A stretch of DNA of 64,000 nucleotides from Sinorhizobium sp. 6-70 (GTDB lineage Bacteria > Pseudomonadota > Alphaproteobacteria > Rhizobiales > Rhizobiaceae): assembly GCF_030124375.1 (NCBI RefSeq), contig NZ_JASKLS010000007.1:186001-250000 (forward strand), written 5' to 3'. Every line of letters starts with the position of its first letter. Within the stretch, counting starts at the first letter, position 1. Positions 31,918-43,284 of the stretch are shown here, piece after piece. The translations under genes were made by a program, and so were the position numbers. The notes below the pieces were generated by a model. It was not told where the DNA came from. It did no database searches and worked only from the letters and a program-made list of their open reading frames with translations.

Positions 31918-32770
31918 TTCACGTGAAACATTTGTTAACCATGCCTTCGTCACCGGGTTTCCGGTGAAGCATTCACGTTCGCCGTTGATCCACGGCTACT
32001 GGCTGAAACAGCTGGGGATCGCCGGCAGCTACCAGGCCCATGAAGTCTCGCCGGAGGATTTTCCGGATTTTATGCGTCGATTGAAAAGCGGTGCAGCCGG
32101 CTTCTGCGGCGGCAACGTCACCATTCCGCACAAGGAAGCAGCTTTCCGTCTTTCCGATCGCCCGGACGAACTGAGTGCCGAGCTCGGCGCTGCCAACACC
32201 TTGTGGGTCGAAGACGGAGAGATTTGCGCAACGAACACCGACGGGCAAGGCTTCGTCGCCAACCTCGACGAGCGCGCGAAGGGGTGGGACCGGATTTCGA
32301 CCGCCGTCGTTCTCGGCGCCGGCGGTGCCAGCCGCGCCGTGATCCAGGCGGTTCGCAACCGCGGCATCAAGGCAATTCACGTCGTAAACCGGACGCCGAC
32401 CAGGGCACAGGAACTGGCGGATCGCTTTGGCGCGGCTGTTCACGCGCACCCGCTCGGGGCGTTGTCCGAGGTGATGACCGGTGCCGGGCTCTTCATCAAC
32501 ACAACCTCGCTTGGCATGGATGGCGAACCGGCGCCGGATATCGACTTCTCGATGATGGCCAAGGACGCGGTCGTCACGGACATTGTCTACGTGCCGCTGA
32601 AGACACCATTGCTGCGCCAGGCCGAAGGGCAGGGCTATGCGATCGTCGATGGGCTTGGCATGCTCTTGCATCAGGCGGTGCCTGGATTCGAAAGATGGTT
32701 TGGCCGTCGGCCGGTCGTCGACGACACCCTTCGGCAGATCATCATTCGCGATATGGATAGTCACAAATGA
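31910..32770 (+). CDS. aroE: Shikimate dehydrogenase
   Basis: Reduces 3-dehydroshikimate with NADPH. The 286-residue protein has the substrate motif [12 protein letters not shown], the catalytic lysine K75 in [11 protein letters not shown] and the NADP loop [12 protein letters not shown]. The ATG at 31910 overlaps the maf stop by 8 bp. Its first codons contain a parS-like palindrome and encode DSRET. The stop overlaps the coaE start in an ATGA. Confidence 0.96.
   Translation: MRDSRETFVNHAFVTGFPVKHSRSPLIHGYWLKQLGIAGSYQAHEVSPEDFPDFMRRLKSGAAGFCGGNVTIPHKEAAFRLSDRPDELSAELGAANTLWVEDGEICATNTDGQGFVANLDERAKGWDRISTAVVLGAGGASRAVIQAVRNRGIKAIHVVNRTPTRAQELADRFGAAVHAHPLGALSEVMTGAGLFINTTSLGMDGEPAPDIDFSMMAKDAVVTDIVYVPLKTPLLRQAEGQGYAIVDGLGMLLHQAVPGFERWFGRRPVVDDTLRQIIIRDMDSHK
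31915..31930. promoter_or_regulatory. parS site 7, at the maf/aroE overlap
   Basis: TGATTCACGTGAAACA matches the ParB consensus at 15 of 16 positions. It spans the maf stop codon and the aroE 5' end. Confidence 0.75.
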
Positions 32771-33351
32771 TCATTGTCGGCCTCACGGGATCGATCGGAA
32801 TGGGCAAGTCGACTGCGGCCCAGATGTTCCGTGAACTCGGCGTTCCGGTGAACGATGCCGACGAGGTCGTCCATGAGCTCTATCGTGGCGAGGCCGTGGC
32901 GCCGGTCGAGGCGGCGTTTCCCGGCGTGGTGAAGGATGGCGTCATCGACCGGGCCGAACTCTCGCGGCAGCTTCTCGCCGCGCCGGGGCGGCTTTCCGAA
33001 CTGGAGCAGATCGTCCATCCGCTGGTTCGTGCCAGGGAGAGGGAGTTTATTACCGCCCACCGGGCTGCAGGTGCCCCCTTTGTCGTCCTCGATATACCGT
33101 TGCTCTTCGAGACGAAAGCGGAGGGGCGCGTCGACCAGGTCGTCGTGGTCACCTGCGCGCCCGAAATACAGCGCGAACGGGTGATGAAGCGACCGGGAAT
33201 GACGGCGGAAAAATTCGCGATGATCCTCGCGCGCCAGGTGCCGGACAGCGAAAAGCGCGCACGGGCGGACCACATCATCGACACGAGCGACAGTTTCGAT
33301 GTCACCCGCGGGCAAATTCGGTCGGTCGTCGACCGATTGCGCGCCAGCTAG
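32767..33351 (+). CDS. coaE: Dephospho-CoA kinase
   Basis: Last step of coenzyme A synthesis. The 194-residue protein has the P-loop GSIGMGKST at 8-16, [11 protein letters not shown] and the LDIPLLFE motif. It overlaps aroE by 4 bp (ATGA) and closes the PDRP-maf-aroE-coaE run. Confidence 0.97.
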   Translation: MIIVGLTGSIGMGKSTAAQMFRELGVPVNDADEVVHELYRGEAVAPVEAAFPGVVKDGVIDRAELSRQLLAAPGRLSELEQIVHPLVRAREREFITAHRAAGAPFVVLDIPLLFETKAEGRVDQVVVVTCAPEIQRERVMKRPGMTAEKFAMILARQVPDSEKRARADHIIDTSDSFDVTRGQIRSVVDRLRAS

Positions 33352-33456
33352 AGCATCCCGCTTTCAAGTGGCATCACTGAAGCGGATAAGATGCTCTAGA
33401 ATCAAAGTGCTAGAGCGTCCTTTGTGCGTTCATTTGAACGCACGGCGCTCGAGGGC
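33352..33456 (-). repeat. Intergenic palindromic repeat, family B (copy 8)
   Basis: TAGAGCAT and ATGCTCTA arms (33350-33399) are followed by ATCAAAGTGCTAGAGCGTCC and an inverted repeat GTGCGTT/AACGCAC. Read on the minus strand this gives the family B block order. It fills the coaE-dnaQ gap. Confidence 0.7.
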
Positions 33457-33568
33457 GTGGATGGACGGCCTCGGCCCTGGTTTTTCGCCCACACAATGGT
33501 CCAAGTTGCTAGTATTCACTCGCGTGGGATTGATTCGCTCCGATCCAGCGTGACCCGGGAGAGATTGC

Positions 33569-34267
33569 ATGCGTGAAATCATTTTCGACACGGAAACGAC
33601 CGGCCTCGATAGCCGCGACGACCGCGTGATCGAAATCGGCGGCGTCGAACTCGAGAACCAGTTTCCGACGGGGCGAACGCTGCATCTCTACATCAATCCG
33701 GGCGACCGCAAGGTCCATCCGGATGCCTTGGCCGTTCACGGCATCACCGACGAGTTCCTGAAGGACAAGCCGAGCTTTGGTGATGTTGCCGACCAGATCC
33801 TCGATTTCTTCGGCGGCGCGCGCTGGGTAGCACACAACGCAACGTTCGATATCAGCTTCATCAATGCTGAATTTACCCGTTTGGGCCTTCCGCCGGTGGC
33901 AGGCGAGCACGTGACGGACACGCTTGCGCTTGCCAGGCGAAAACATCCCATGGGTCCGAATTCGCTCGATGCCCTCTGCCGCCGGTATGGCATCGACAAT
34001 TCCCATCGCGCCAAGCACGGCGCGCTGCTCGACTCCGAACTGCTCGCGGAAGTCTACATCGAGATGATCGGCGGCCGGCAGGCGGCGCTCGGCCTTGTGA
34101 CGAGCGTGGCCGGGGGCCAGGCGCTCGACGCGGAGGACGGGCCGATCATCGTCCTTGAGAGACCGAGGCCCTTGCCCGTCCGGTTGACCGAGGTCGAGAT
34201 CGCGGCGCATGCCGCCCTTATCGCCAAGATCGGCACCAAGGCAATCTGGTCGAAATACGAGTGCTGA
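33569..34267 (+). CDS. dnaQ: DNA polymerase III subunit epsilon (3'-5' proofreading exonuclease)
   Basis: A 232-residue DEDDh exonuclease. ExoI is IIFDTETTGLD (D7, E9), ExoII is VAHNATFDISFINAE and ExoIII is HRAKHGALLDSELLAEVY. It proofreads for the replicative polymerase. The ATG at 33569 has GGGAGA upstream. It ends with a strong terminator. Confidence 0.97.
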   Translation: MREIIFDTETTGLDSRDDRVIEIGGVELENQFPTGRTLHLYINPGDRKVHPDALAVHGITDEFLKDKPSFGDVADQILDFFGGARWVAHNATFDISFINAEFTRLGLPPVAGEHVTDTLALARRKHPMGPNSLDALCRRYGIDNSHRAKHGALLDSELLAEVYIEMIGGRQAALGLVTSVAGGQALDAEDGPIIVLERPRPLPVRLTEVEIAAHAALIAKIGTKAIWSKYEC

Positions 34268-34272
34268 AATGG

Positions 34273-34301
34273 AAAGGCCCGGTGAAAACCGGGCCTTTTT
34301 C
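34273..34301 (+). terminator. Rho-independent terminator of dnaQ
   Basis: AAAGGCCCGGT and ACCGGGCCTTT form an 11-bp stem with a GAAA loop followed by TTTTTC. Confidence 0.92.
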
Positions 34302-34310
34302 TTAAAGTGG

Positions 34311-34374
34311 TAAAGCAATTCCAGGAAGAGTGTGTAGCGGTTTTCCGTCCGGAATTGCGTCGTCCAAAAAGTTC
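34311..34374. repeat. Partial family A repeat (copy 3)
   Basis: TAAAGCAATTCCAGGAAGAG and CGGTTTTCCGTCCGGAATTG match the 5' half of the copies at 4668 and 13100; the 3' GTTTCAATGAAA palindrome is missing. It lies between dnaQ and the convergent secB. Confidence 0.75.
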
Positions 34375-34383
34375 GATGGCCGA

Positions 34384-34887
34384 TCAGTTGGCCGTGTCGT
34401 TGCTGTTGGCGACCTGAGCGCGGACCTTTTCTTCAGCCATGCGCTGCGCGAACATCTGGGCGAAATCGATCGGGTCGATCATCAGCGGCGGGAAGCCGCC
34501 GTTGCGGGTCGCGTCGGCGACGATCTGGCGCGCAAACGGGAAGAGCAGCCGCGGGCACTCGATGAAGAGCAGCGGCAGCATGTGTTCCTGCGGGAAGCCG
34601 GAAACGCGGAACACGCCGCCATAGGCGAGTTCGACGTTGAACAGAACCTTGTCGCCGTCCTTTGCTTCCGCGTTCAGCGAAAGAACGACGTCGAAATCGT
34701 TCTCGGCGAGCGGATTGGCGTTGACGTTGACATTGATGTTGATCGACGGTGCTCGCTCGCGAGCCTGCAGAGAACGCGGCGCACCGGGATTCTCGAAGGA
34801 AAGATCCTTGACATACTGGGCCAGGATATTGAGGGCAGGGCTTTGCTGGGCGCCGCCGTTGCCATTGGATGCGGTATCAGTCGTCAT
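34384..34887 (-). CDS. secB: Protein-export chaperone SecB
   Basis: A 167-residue tetrameric chaperone that delivers preproteins to Sec[21 protein letters not shown] is the family N-terminus and [20 protein letters not shown] the central signature. The start is ATG 34885-34887 with GAGGAAA upstream; an in-frame extension to 35052 is unlikely. Confidence 0.97.
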   Translation of the reverse strand: MTTDTASNGNGGAQQSPALNILAQYVKDLSFENPGAPRSLQARERAPSININVNVNANPLAENDFDVVLSLNAEAKDGDKVLFNVELAYGGVFRVSGFPQEHMLPLLFIECPRLLFPFARQIVADATRNGGFPPLMIDPIDFAQMFAQRMAEEKVRAQVANSNDTAN

Positions 34888-35087
34888 AAGAGTTTCCTCG
34901 GACTTCAAATCGGTGAGGCCATCTAACATTTCGGACTTGGGCTTACAACCCTTGCCAGCCGGGCCTTTTTTGGGGAGCGGGCACGCGATTTTCGCGCTTT
35001 CCCGTAGCCGTGCGGCACGCATTATAACCCTGTTGCCGCGTAAACGGGCCAAAAGCGCGAAGCAGCCTCCGCTATCGTTCTTGATTT

Positions 35088-35594
35088 CTACCGGGAAATC
35101 CGATTCGTCGGCGAGGACCCGTCGTCATCCTTCTTCTCACGGGAGAATTCGTCCTCGTCCAGGTCGATGACGCGCGGTCCGGTGCGTCCTTCGCCTCCGC
35201 CAGGACCCGAGCGGTAGAAACCGGTTCCGGCCGTCACTATAGTCATTCTTGTCTGCAGGAATGTGGCGACGGCACGCCTTACCGGCGGCAGGAACAAGAT
35301 GAGGCCGATGATGTCGCTGATGAAGCCCGGCACGATCAGGAGGATCGCTGCGACGAAGACCAGCGCGCCCTCGAGCACCTCGCGGCCCGGGTCACGTCCC
35401 GCGCGAGCGGATTCCTGTACACGGCGAAACACCTCGAAACCCTGGATGCGCAACAGCGCAATGCCGACCGCGCCGCTCAGGAATACGAGGAGCAGCGTCA
35501 TCAGCAACCCCACTTCGCGACCGACGATGACGAAGCCGGCGATTTCAGCGAGCGGCAGCCCGAGGATGACGAGCGGGAGGATCAGGGAACGCAT
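35088..35594 (-). CDS. FxsA family membrane protein
   Basis: A 168-residue protein with about three to four transmembrane segments in the first 120 residues ([39 protein letters not shown]) and an acidic, disordered tail. FxsA in E. coli relieves phage T7 exclusion by F plasmid when overexpressed; the native role is unclear. The ATG at 35592-35594 is divergent from timA, 134 bp apart. Confidence 0.88.
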   Translation of the reverse strand: MRSLILPLVILGLPLAEIAGFVIVGREVGLLMTLLLVFLSGAVGIALLRIQGFEVFRRVQESARAGRDPGREVLEGALVFVAAILLIVPGFISDIIGLILFLPPVRRAVATFLQTRMTIVTAGTGFYRSGPGGGEGRTGPRVIDLDEDEFSREKKDDDGSSPTNRISR

Positions 35595-35728
35595 CGACGA
35601 CGCTCGCCAGAAGATTCGTGCAATTGGTTGGCCTCCGGTTTAAGGGTGCGACATCGCCATTTGAATGGTTTATCCTTGCGGACTATATGGGATAGTAAGA
35701 GAAATTCTAACAGCGGTTCCGGGTGGAA

Positions 35729-36433
35729 ATGGGCTCTTTCGACTTCATCACGTTTTTTTTCCTGATCGCTGCCGTGGTCATCTTTCTGCAGTTGCGCAGC
35801 GTTCTGGGGCGCCGTACTGGCAATGAACGCCAGCCTTTCGATCCCTATTCGCCGCGCGAAATGAGCAAGGGGCCGGAAAGCGCCGACAACGGCAAGGTCG
35901 TGCAGCTTCCCCGCCGCGAAAGTGCCGCCGAAGACGAGTCCCGCTACGCTGCCATAGATACCTTTGCAAAGGCTGGCACGCCGTTGAACGGACAGCTCAG
36001 GGCCTTGAGCGACGCCGACCGCAGCTTCAGTCCGGAGGATTTCGTCAACGGCGCCAAGATGGCCTACGAGATGATCGTGATGGCTTTCGCCGATGGCGAC
36101 CGCAAGACGCTGAAGGGACTTCTGTCGCGCGAGGTCTATGAGGGCTTTGATTCCGCCATTGCCGAACGGGAGGCCAAGGGCGAGGTCGTCAAGTCGACCT
36201 TTGTCGGCATCGAGAAGGCTGACATCACCCATGCGGAGATCAAGGACAACGAGGAAAACATCACCGTCCGGATCATCAGCCAGCTCATCTCCGCTACCTA
36301 TGACAAGCAGGGCAAACTCATCGACGGCGATGCGGACTCCGTTGCCGAAGTGAACGACCTCTGGACCTTTTCGCGTGACATCCGATCGCGCGATCCGAAC
36401 TGGAAACTGATCGCCACCGAATCGGAAAACTGA
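35729..36433 (+). CDS. Tim44/TimA family adaptor protein
   Basis: A 234-residue protein with an N-terminal membrane anchor (FITFFFLIAAVVIFLQL) and a C-terminal Tim44-like domain (about 85-230, with TFVGIEKADITHAEIKDNE). Mitochondrial Tim44 tethers the import motor; the bacterial role is unsettled. I use the ATG at 35729; a GTG at 35723 in frame is the alternative. It is 7 bp from mltA and begins a timA-mltA-smr-xre run. Confidence 0.85.
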   Translation: MGSFDFITFFFLIAAVVIFLQLRSVLGRRTGNERQPFDPYSPREMSKGPESADNGKVVQLPRRESAAEDESRYAAIDTFAKAGTPLNGQLRALSDADRSFSPEDFVNGAKMAYEMIVMAFADGDRKTLKGLLSREVYEGFDSAIAEREAKGEVVKSTFVGIEKADITHAEIKDNEENITVRIISQLISATYDKQGKLIDGDADSVAEVNDLWTFSRDIRSRDPNWKLIATESEN

Positions 36434-36440
36434 GGCGATC

Positions 36441-37547
36441 ATGGCCTTTCAGCTCGAGCCGGTCGCCTTTTCCGAACTGCCCGGCTGGCAGTCGGACGAC
36501 CCGACACCCGTTATCGCCGCTCTTCGCCGCTGCCACCACCACGTCACCACGACGAAACCCTACAAGACAGGCTCGCTCGGCATTTCCGTCGCTGATCTGT
36601 TGCCCGCTTTCGAGGCTGCCCGCGCGCAGGTTGCCGACGCGACGGCGGCGCGCGCCTTCTTCGAGGAGCAGTTTCTTCCGTTCAGGGTTCGAACCGACGA
36701 GGGCGGCACAGGATTCGTTACGGCCTTTTACGAACCGGAAATCGAGGTCCGTGCCGAACCGGACGAGATGTTTCGCTTCCCTTTCTACCGCCGGCCCGCC
36801 GATTTGATCGACATCGACGACGGCAACCGGCCGGAAGGCATCGATCCGTATTTCGCCTTCGGGCGCCTTCGCGGCGACAGGATCGAGGAATATCCGGACC
36901 GCGAGGCGATCGAGCGGGGCTTTCTCGCGGGGCGAGGACTCGAGATTGCCTATGCCCGGTCGAAGGTCGACGTCTTTTTTGTTCATGTCCAGGGTGCGGC
37001 CCGGCTCGTCTATCCGGACGGATCGCGTCGCCGCATCACCTATGCGGCAAAGACGGGGCATCGCTTTTCCGCAATCGGAAAGCTGCTGATCGATCGCGGC
37101 GGGATCGATGCCGCGACAGTGTCAATGGCCAGCATCCGCGCCTGGCTTGCGGCCCATCCCGAAAAGGTCGACGAGATCCTGTGGCACAATCGCTCCTTCA
37201 TCTTTTTCCGCGATGCGTCGGTAGACGATGACGGCCTGGGGCCGGTTGCTGCGGCCAAGGTGCCACTGGAACCCGGCCGGTCGCTCGCCGTCGATCGGTT
37301 GATCCATACCTTCGGTGTCCCCTTCTATATTGCCAGCGAGACCCTTACCCATCTCGACGGCGGACGCTCGTTCGCACGTCTGATGCTCGCGCTGGACACC
37401 GGCTCGGCGATCGTCGGGCCCGCCCGCGGAGACATCTTCACCGGTTCCGGTGACGAGGCGGGCAATCTGGCGGGATCGGTCCGCCATGCCGCGGACTTCT
37501 TCATCTTCGTTCCCCGAACGGCCGCGGCCAGATACCGCCATGGCTAG
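36441..37547 (+). CDS. mltA: Membrane-bound lytic murein transglycosylase A family
   Basis: A 368-residue MltA protein. The MltA core includes GFVTAFYEPEIEV and the C-terminal 3D domain LALDTGSAIVGPARGDIFTG has the conserved Asp residues. It cleaves glycan strands with anhydromuropeptide formation. No signal peptide or lipobox is visible from the ATG at 36441, which is unusual for an enzyme acting in the periplasm. The smr gene overlaps its stop. Confidence 0.9.
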   Translation: MAFQLEPVAFSELPGWQSDDPTPVIAALRRCHHHVTTTKPYKTGSLGISVADLLPAFEAARAQVADATAARAFFEEQFLPFRVRTDEGGTGFVTAFYEPEIEVRAEPDEMFRFPFYRRPADLIDIDDGNRPEGIDPYFAFGRLRGDRIEEYPDREAIERGFLAGRGLEIAYARSKVDVFFVHVQGAARLVYPDGSRRRITYAAKTGHRFSAIGKLLIDRGGIDAATVSMASIRAWLAAHPEKVDEILWHNRSFIFFRDASVDDDGLGPVAAAKVPLEPGRSLAVDRLIHTFGVPFYIASETLTHLDGGRSFARLMLALDTGSAIVGPARGDIFTGSGDEAGNLAGSVRHAADFFIFVPRTAAARYRHG

Positions 37548-38103
37548 AGAAAAGAAGCTTTCGCCCGAGGATCGCATTCTTTGGGGGAAGGTCGCACGGT
37601 CGACCCGGCCGATGCCTGGCCGTCTCGAGGATCTCGCGGATCTGCTTGCCGAGGATCAGGAGGTTGCGCCTGCCCAGCCGGATTCGCCGAAGGTTGCGGC
37701 AGCCCCGCCTGAAAAAGCCGAACAGGGTTTTGCGCTCAGCAAAGGCAAGGCCGAGCACCGGCACCATCCGCTTGAAAGACCGGTGAAGCGCAAGCTCGCA
37801 AAGGGCCGCGTGGCGTTGGAAGCGCGGATCGACCTGCACGGCATGATCCAGAGTGAAGCGCACGGCCTGCTCTTGCAGTTTCTGCTGAAAGCGCACGAGC
37901 GTGGCCTTCGCCATGTCCTGGTCATCACCGGCAAGGGCACGTCGCTCGGAAGCGACGGTGCGCTGAAGCGGGCGGTGCCGCTCTGGTTTTCGCTTCCCGA
38001 GTTTCGTCCGCTGATCTCGTCCTACGAGCCTGCGTCGCGGAACCATGGGGGCGAGGGCGCGCTCTACGTCCGCCTGGCACGCGCCAAGGGAAGTGCGATA
38101 TGA
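37540..38103 (+). CDS. Smr domain protein
   Basis: A 187-residue protein: a disordered Pro/Ala-rich N-terminal half and a C-terminal Smr domain (about 95-185) with RIDLHGMIQSEAHGLL and HVLVITGKGTS. Stand-alone Smr domains often have nuclease activity. The ATG at 37540 overlaps the mltA stop by 8 bp; its own stop overlaps the XRE gene start (ATGA). Confidence 0.9.
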   Translation: MAREKKLSPEDRILWGKVARSTRPMPGRLEDLADLLAEDQEVAPAQPDSPKVAAAPPEKAEQGFALSKGKAEHRHHPLERPVKRKLAKGRVALEARIDLHGMIQSEAHGLLLQFLLKAHERGLRHVLVITGKGTSLGSDGALKRAVPLWFSLPEFRPLISSYEPASRNHGGEGALYVRLARAKGSAI

Positions 38104-38477
38104 CGCCCTTTGGCGAGGCCATGCGCGAACTGCGACGCAGAAAGGGTGTGTCGCAAAAGCAGATGGCGGCGGCGATCGGCGTTTCCGCGGCCTACCTTTC
38201 GGCGCTCGAGCATGGCAAACGCGGTCAGCCGAGCTTCGACTTTCTTCAGCGCGTCGCCGGCTATTTCAATGTGATCTGGGACGAGGCGGACGAGCTCTTC
38301 CGGATCGCCGATATTTCCGATCCGAAGGTGGTGCTCGACACGTCCGGCCTGCCGCCCGGCCACACCGCATTTGCCAACCGGCTGAGCGGGCGGATACGCG
38401 GTTTGTCGCAAGAGACGATCCGCGCCTTGGAAGATATTTTGGAAAAAGCCACAATTCCTGATAATGACAGGGGATGA
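38100..38477 (+). CDS. XRE family helix-turn-helix regulator
   Basis: A 125-residue protein with an N-terminal Cro/C1-type HTH (residues 5-62; SQKQMAAAIGVSAAYLSALE). The C-terminal half has no recognisable domain. It overlaps smr by 4 bp, so it is translated with it, and lies 133 bp before gyrB. Regulation of gyrB or of its own operon is possible but not shown. Confidence 0.88.
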   Translation: MTPFGEAMRELRRRKGVSQKQMAAAIGVSAAYLSALEHGKRGQPSFDFLQRVAGYFNVIWDEADELFRIADISDPKVVLDTSGLPPGHTAFANRLSGRIRGLSQETIRALEDILEKATIPDNDRG

Positions 38478-38559
38478 AAGCCTGTTCCCGACCGCCCGGC
38501 GCGGTCCGGGATTTGGAAGCCGTGGACAAATTTCCTATAGTCCGCAAGGCCTCCGCGCT

Positions 38560-38578
38560 GTGATTCGCACCGAATCAC
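38560..38578. promoter_or_regulatory. Inverted repeat with two GANTC sites upstream of gyrB
   Basis: GTGATTCG and CGAATCAC form a perfect 8-bp inverted repeat around CAC, 33 bp before the gyrB start. Each arm holds a GANTC site for CcrM methylation. Confidence 0.45.
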
Positions 38579-38604
38579 GACGTCCGCAACCTGGAAAGAC
38601 CTGA

Positions 38605-41046
<2,442 letters not shown>

Positions 41047-41073
41047 TCAGCTTGACTATGGGATCGCAAAATC

Positions 41074-41104
41074 GCCGGCGCCGTAAGGCGCCGGTTTTCT
41101 TTTG
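41074..41104 (+). terminator. Rho-independent terminator of gyrB
   Basis: CCGGCGCC and GGCGCCGG form a perfect 8-bp stem with loop GTAA followed by TTTTCTTTT. Confidence 0.92.
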
Positions 41105-41109
41105 GGTGA

Positions 41110-41706
41110 TCAGTCGGCCTTGAACCGGCCTTCGAAAACGAAATCCGCCAGCGGCTTGCGCTGGCTCGGCTTTTCGCGCTCGCGCAGATCGTCCGGGAGC
41201 GTCGACGGGTCGGCAAGTCTGCCGATCGCGACGGCGGCTTCTACGCGATAATGCTCCGGTACGCCCAGCACCCGCATCGCCTTGTCCCGGTCGATCCCCG
41301 CCATTCCATGCGCGTACAAACCGGCAAGTCGCGTCTGTAGCGCGAGCGCGAACCACGCGGCACCGGTATCGAAGGCATGGGTGTAGGCCGGGCGCATCTC
41401 GCCCGTCGACGTAAGCCTGTGGGTCTTTGAAAGAATGATCACGATCGCCGAGGCGTTTTTCGCCCAGCGCTGATTGCTTTCGTCGAGAATGTCGAGCAAC
41501 GACGCAAAGTGCTCTGTGCCGCGCCGGGCATAGACGAAGCGCCAGGGCTGGACGTTGGCCGCCGAGGGCGCCCAGCGCGCGGCCTCAAAAAGGGCAAGCA
41601 GATCCTTTTCGCTGATTTCCTCGCCGGTAAAGGCGCGCGGTGACCAGCGCTCCAGGAAGATCGAGTGGATCGGGTGGTCGGCTCTTCTATGGTTGATTTC
41701 TGTCAC
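41110..41706 (-). CDS. Nitroreductase family protein
   Basis: A 198-residue FMN-dependent flavoprotein. SPRAFTGEEISEKDLLALFE and EAARWAPSAANVQPWRFV form the FMN-binding N-terminal signature, and AAVAIGRLAD is the C-terminal family motif. The physiological substrate is unknown. It is convergent with gyrB and divergent from the decarboxylase. Confidence 0.92.
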   Translation of the reverse strand: MTEINHRRADHPIHSIFLERWSPRAFTGEEISEKDLLALFEAARWAPSAANVQPWRFVYARRGTEHFASLLDILDESNQRWAKNASAIVIILSKTHRLTSTGEMRPAYTHAFDTGAAWFALALQTRLAGLYAHGMAGIDRDKAMRVLGVPEHYRVEAAVAIGRLADPSTLPDDLREREKPSQRKPLADFVFEGRFKAD

Positions 41707-41844
41707 GAACGAACATCCTTATTTGCCGCGTGAATCCTCTTGGGAGATCCCAGCATCTCGATAATGGCCAGGAGGGCGGATTCGGCGTCACGCTACAAAA
41801 GTTCCAGCATCGATGGAACCGCAACATGAGTATGGGAGGGAACG

Positions 41845-43251
41845 ATGGACGAAGCGACGTTCAGGCATTGGTCGGCCAAGGCCGCGGATTGGGGTGTGGA
41901 CTACAGGCAATCGCTTCGGGACCGTCCCGTCCGGGCGCAGACCGCCGCCGGCGAGATAGCCGGCCAAATTGCGCAATCTCCTCCCGAAGCGGGTGAGGCG
42001 ATGGAGCGAATCTTCGAGGATTTTGAGACGATCGTCATGCCGGGCATGACCCATTGGCAGCACCCGCGTTTCTTTGCCTATTTCCCGGCCAATGCCGCGC
42101 CCGTCTCCGTCGTCGCCGAATATCTCGTCACAGCGGTCGCGGCGCAATGCATGCTCTGGCAGACCTCGCCGGCGGCGACCGAACTCGAGACGAAGATGCT
42201 CGATTGGCTGCGGCAGGCGATCGGCCTTTCGGCAGACTTTTCCGGAGTCATCCAGGATTCGGCGTCCTCCGCTACGCTCGCTGCAGTCCTGGTGATGCGG
42301 GAAAGGGCGCTCGCCTGGAACGGCAATCGCGCAGGACTCGCCGCCAATCCCAGGGTCCGCATCTATTCCTCCGATCAGGTCCACACCTCGATCGATCGCG
42401 CCACCTGGGTGAGCGGCATAGGCGAAGAGAACCTCGTTCGCATACCGACCGTTGGTGAACGTCGCGGCATGGACTGCGCTGCCCTTGCTGCGGCGATCGA
42501 GGCGGATCGCAAGGCGGGTTACATTCCGGCAGGCATCATCGCCTGCACCGGCGGCACCAGCACCGGCGCCTGCGACGACATTGCCGAAGTTGTCCGCGTC
42601 GCCCGCGAATACGGGCTCTACGTCCATGTGGATGCCGCCTGGGCGGGTGCCGCCATGATCTGCGAGGAATTCCGGCACCTCTGGCAGGGCGTCGAGGGCG
42701 CCGATTCGGTCGTCTTCAATCCCCACAAGTGGTTGGGTGCTCAGTTCGACTGCTCGGCCCATTTCATCCGTAGCCCGGACGATCTGGTCCGCACGCTGGC
42801 AATCCAGCCGGAATATCTGAAGACCCATGGGCAAGACGGGATCATCAACTATTCCGAATGGTCCGTGCCGCTCGGGCGGCGCTTCCGGGCGCTCAAGCTG
42901 TGGTTCCTGCTGCGCTTCCACGGGCTATCCGGACTGAGGCAGATGATCCGCAACCATGTACGCTGGTCGGAGGCGCTCGCCGAGCGTTTGCGGAACGAAC
43001 CGGGCTTCGAAATCGTTACAGAACCGGTCCTGTCTCTCTTTTCGTTTCGACATGCCGGCGGCTCCGATGCCGACGCCCATAACCTCGCCCTGGTCAAGGC
43101 GATCAACGATGACGGCCGCATCTACCTGACGCAGACGCGTGTCGACGGGCGCATGGCCATTCGTTTCCAGGCGGGGCAATTCAGCATGGCCGAGGAGGAT
43201 GCAGAAACGGCGTTCAGGACCATTGTCGAGTTGGCGAAAAAAGTTGTATAA
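41845..43251 (+). CDS. Group II PLP-dependent decarboxylase (aromatic amino-acid decarboxylase-like)
   Basis: A 468-residue decarboxylase. The PLP lysine is K295 in NPHKWLG; HPRFFAYFPANAAP, VHTSIDRATWVSGIG and YVHVDAAWAGAAMI are typical of the AADC/TDC branch. Substrate is undetermined; aromatic L-amino acids are the family default. It lies 33 bp before the succinate-semialdehyde dehydrogenase gene, so the two are probably cotranscribed. Confidence 0.88.
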   Translation: MDEATFRHWSAKAADWGVDYRQSLRDRPVRAQTAAGEIAGQIAQSPPEAGEAMERIFEDFETIVMPGMTHWQHPRFFAYFPANAAPVSVVAEYLVTAVAAQCMLWQTSPAATELETKMLDWLRQAIGLSADFSGVIQDSASSATLAAVLVMRERALAWNGNRAGLAANPRVRIYSSDQVHTSIDRATWVSGIGEENLVRIPTVGERRGMDCAALAAAIEADRKAGYIPAGIIACTGGTSTGACDDIAEVVRVAREYGLYVHVDAAWAGAAMICEEFRHLWQGVEGADSVVFNPHKWLGAQFDCSAHFIRSPDDLVRTLAIQPEYLKTHGQDGIINYSEWSVPLGRRFRALKLWFLLRFHGLSGLRQMIRNHVRWSEALAERLRNEPGFEIVTEPVLSLFSFRHAGGSDADAHNLALVKAINDDGRIYLTQTRVDGRMAIRFQAGQFSMAEEDAETAFRTIVELAKKVV

Positions 43252-43284
43252 GTTCTGTAGATTTTTTCCGAGGAAGGACGCGCC

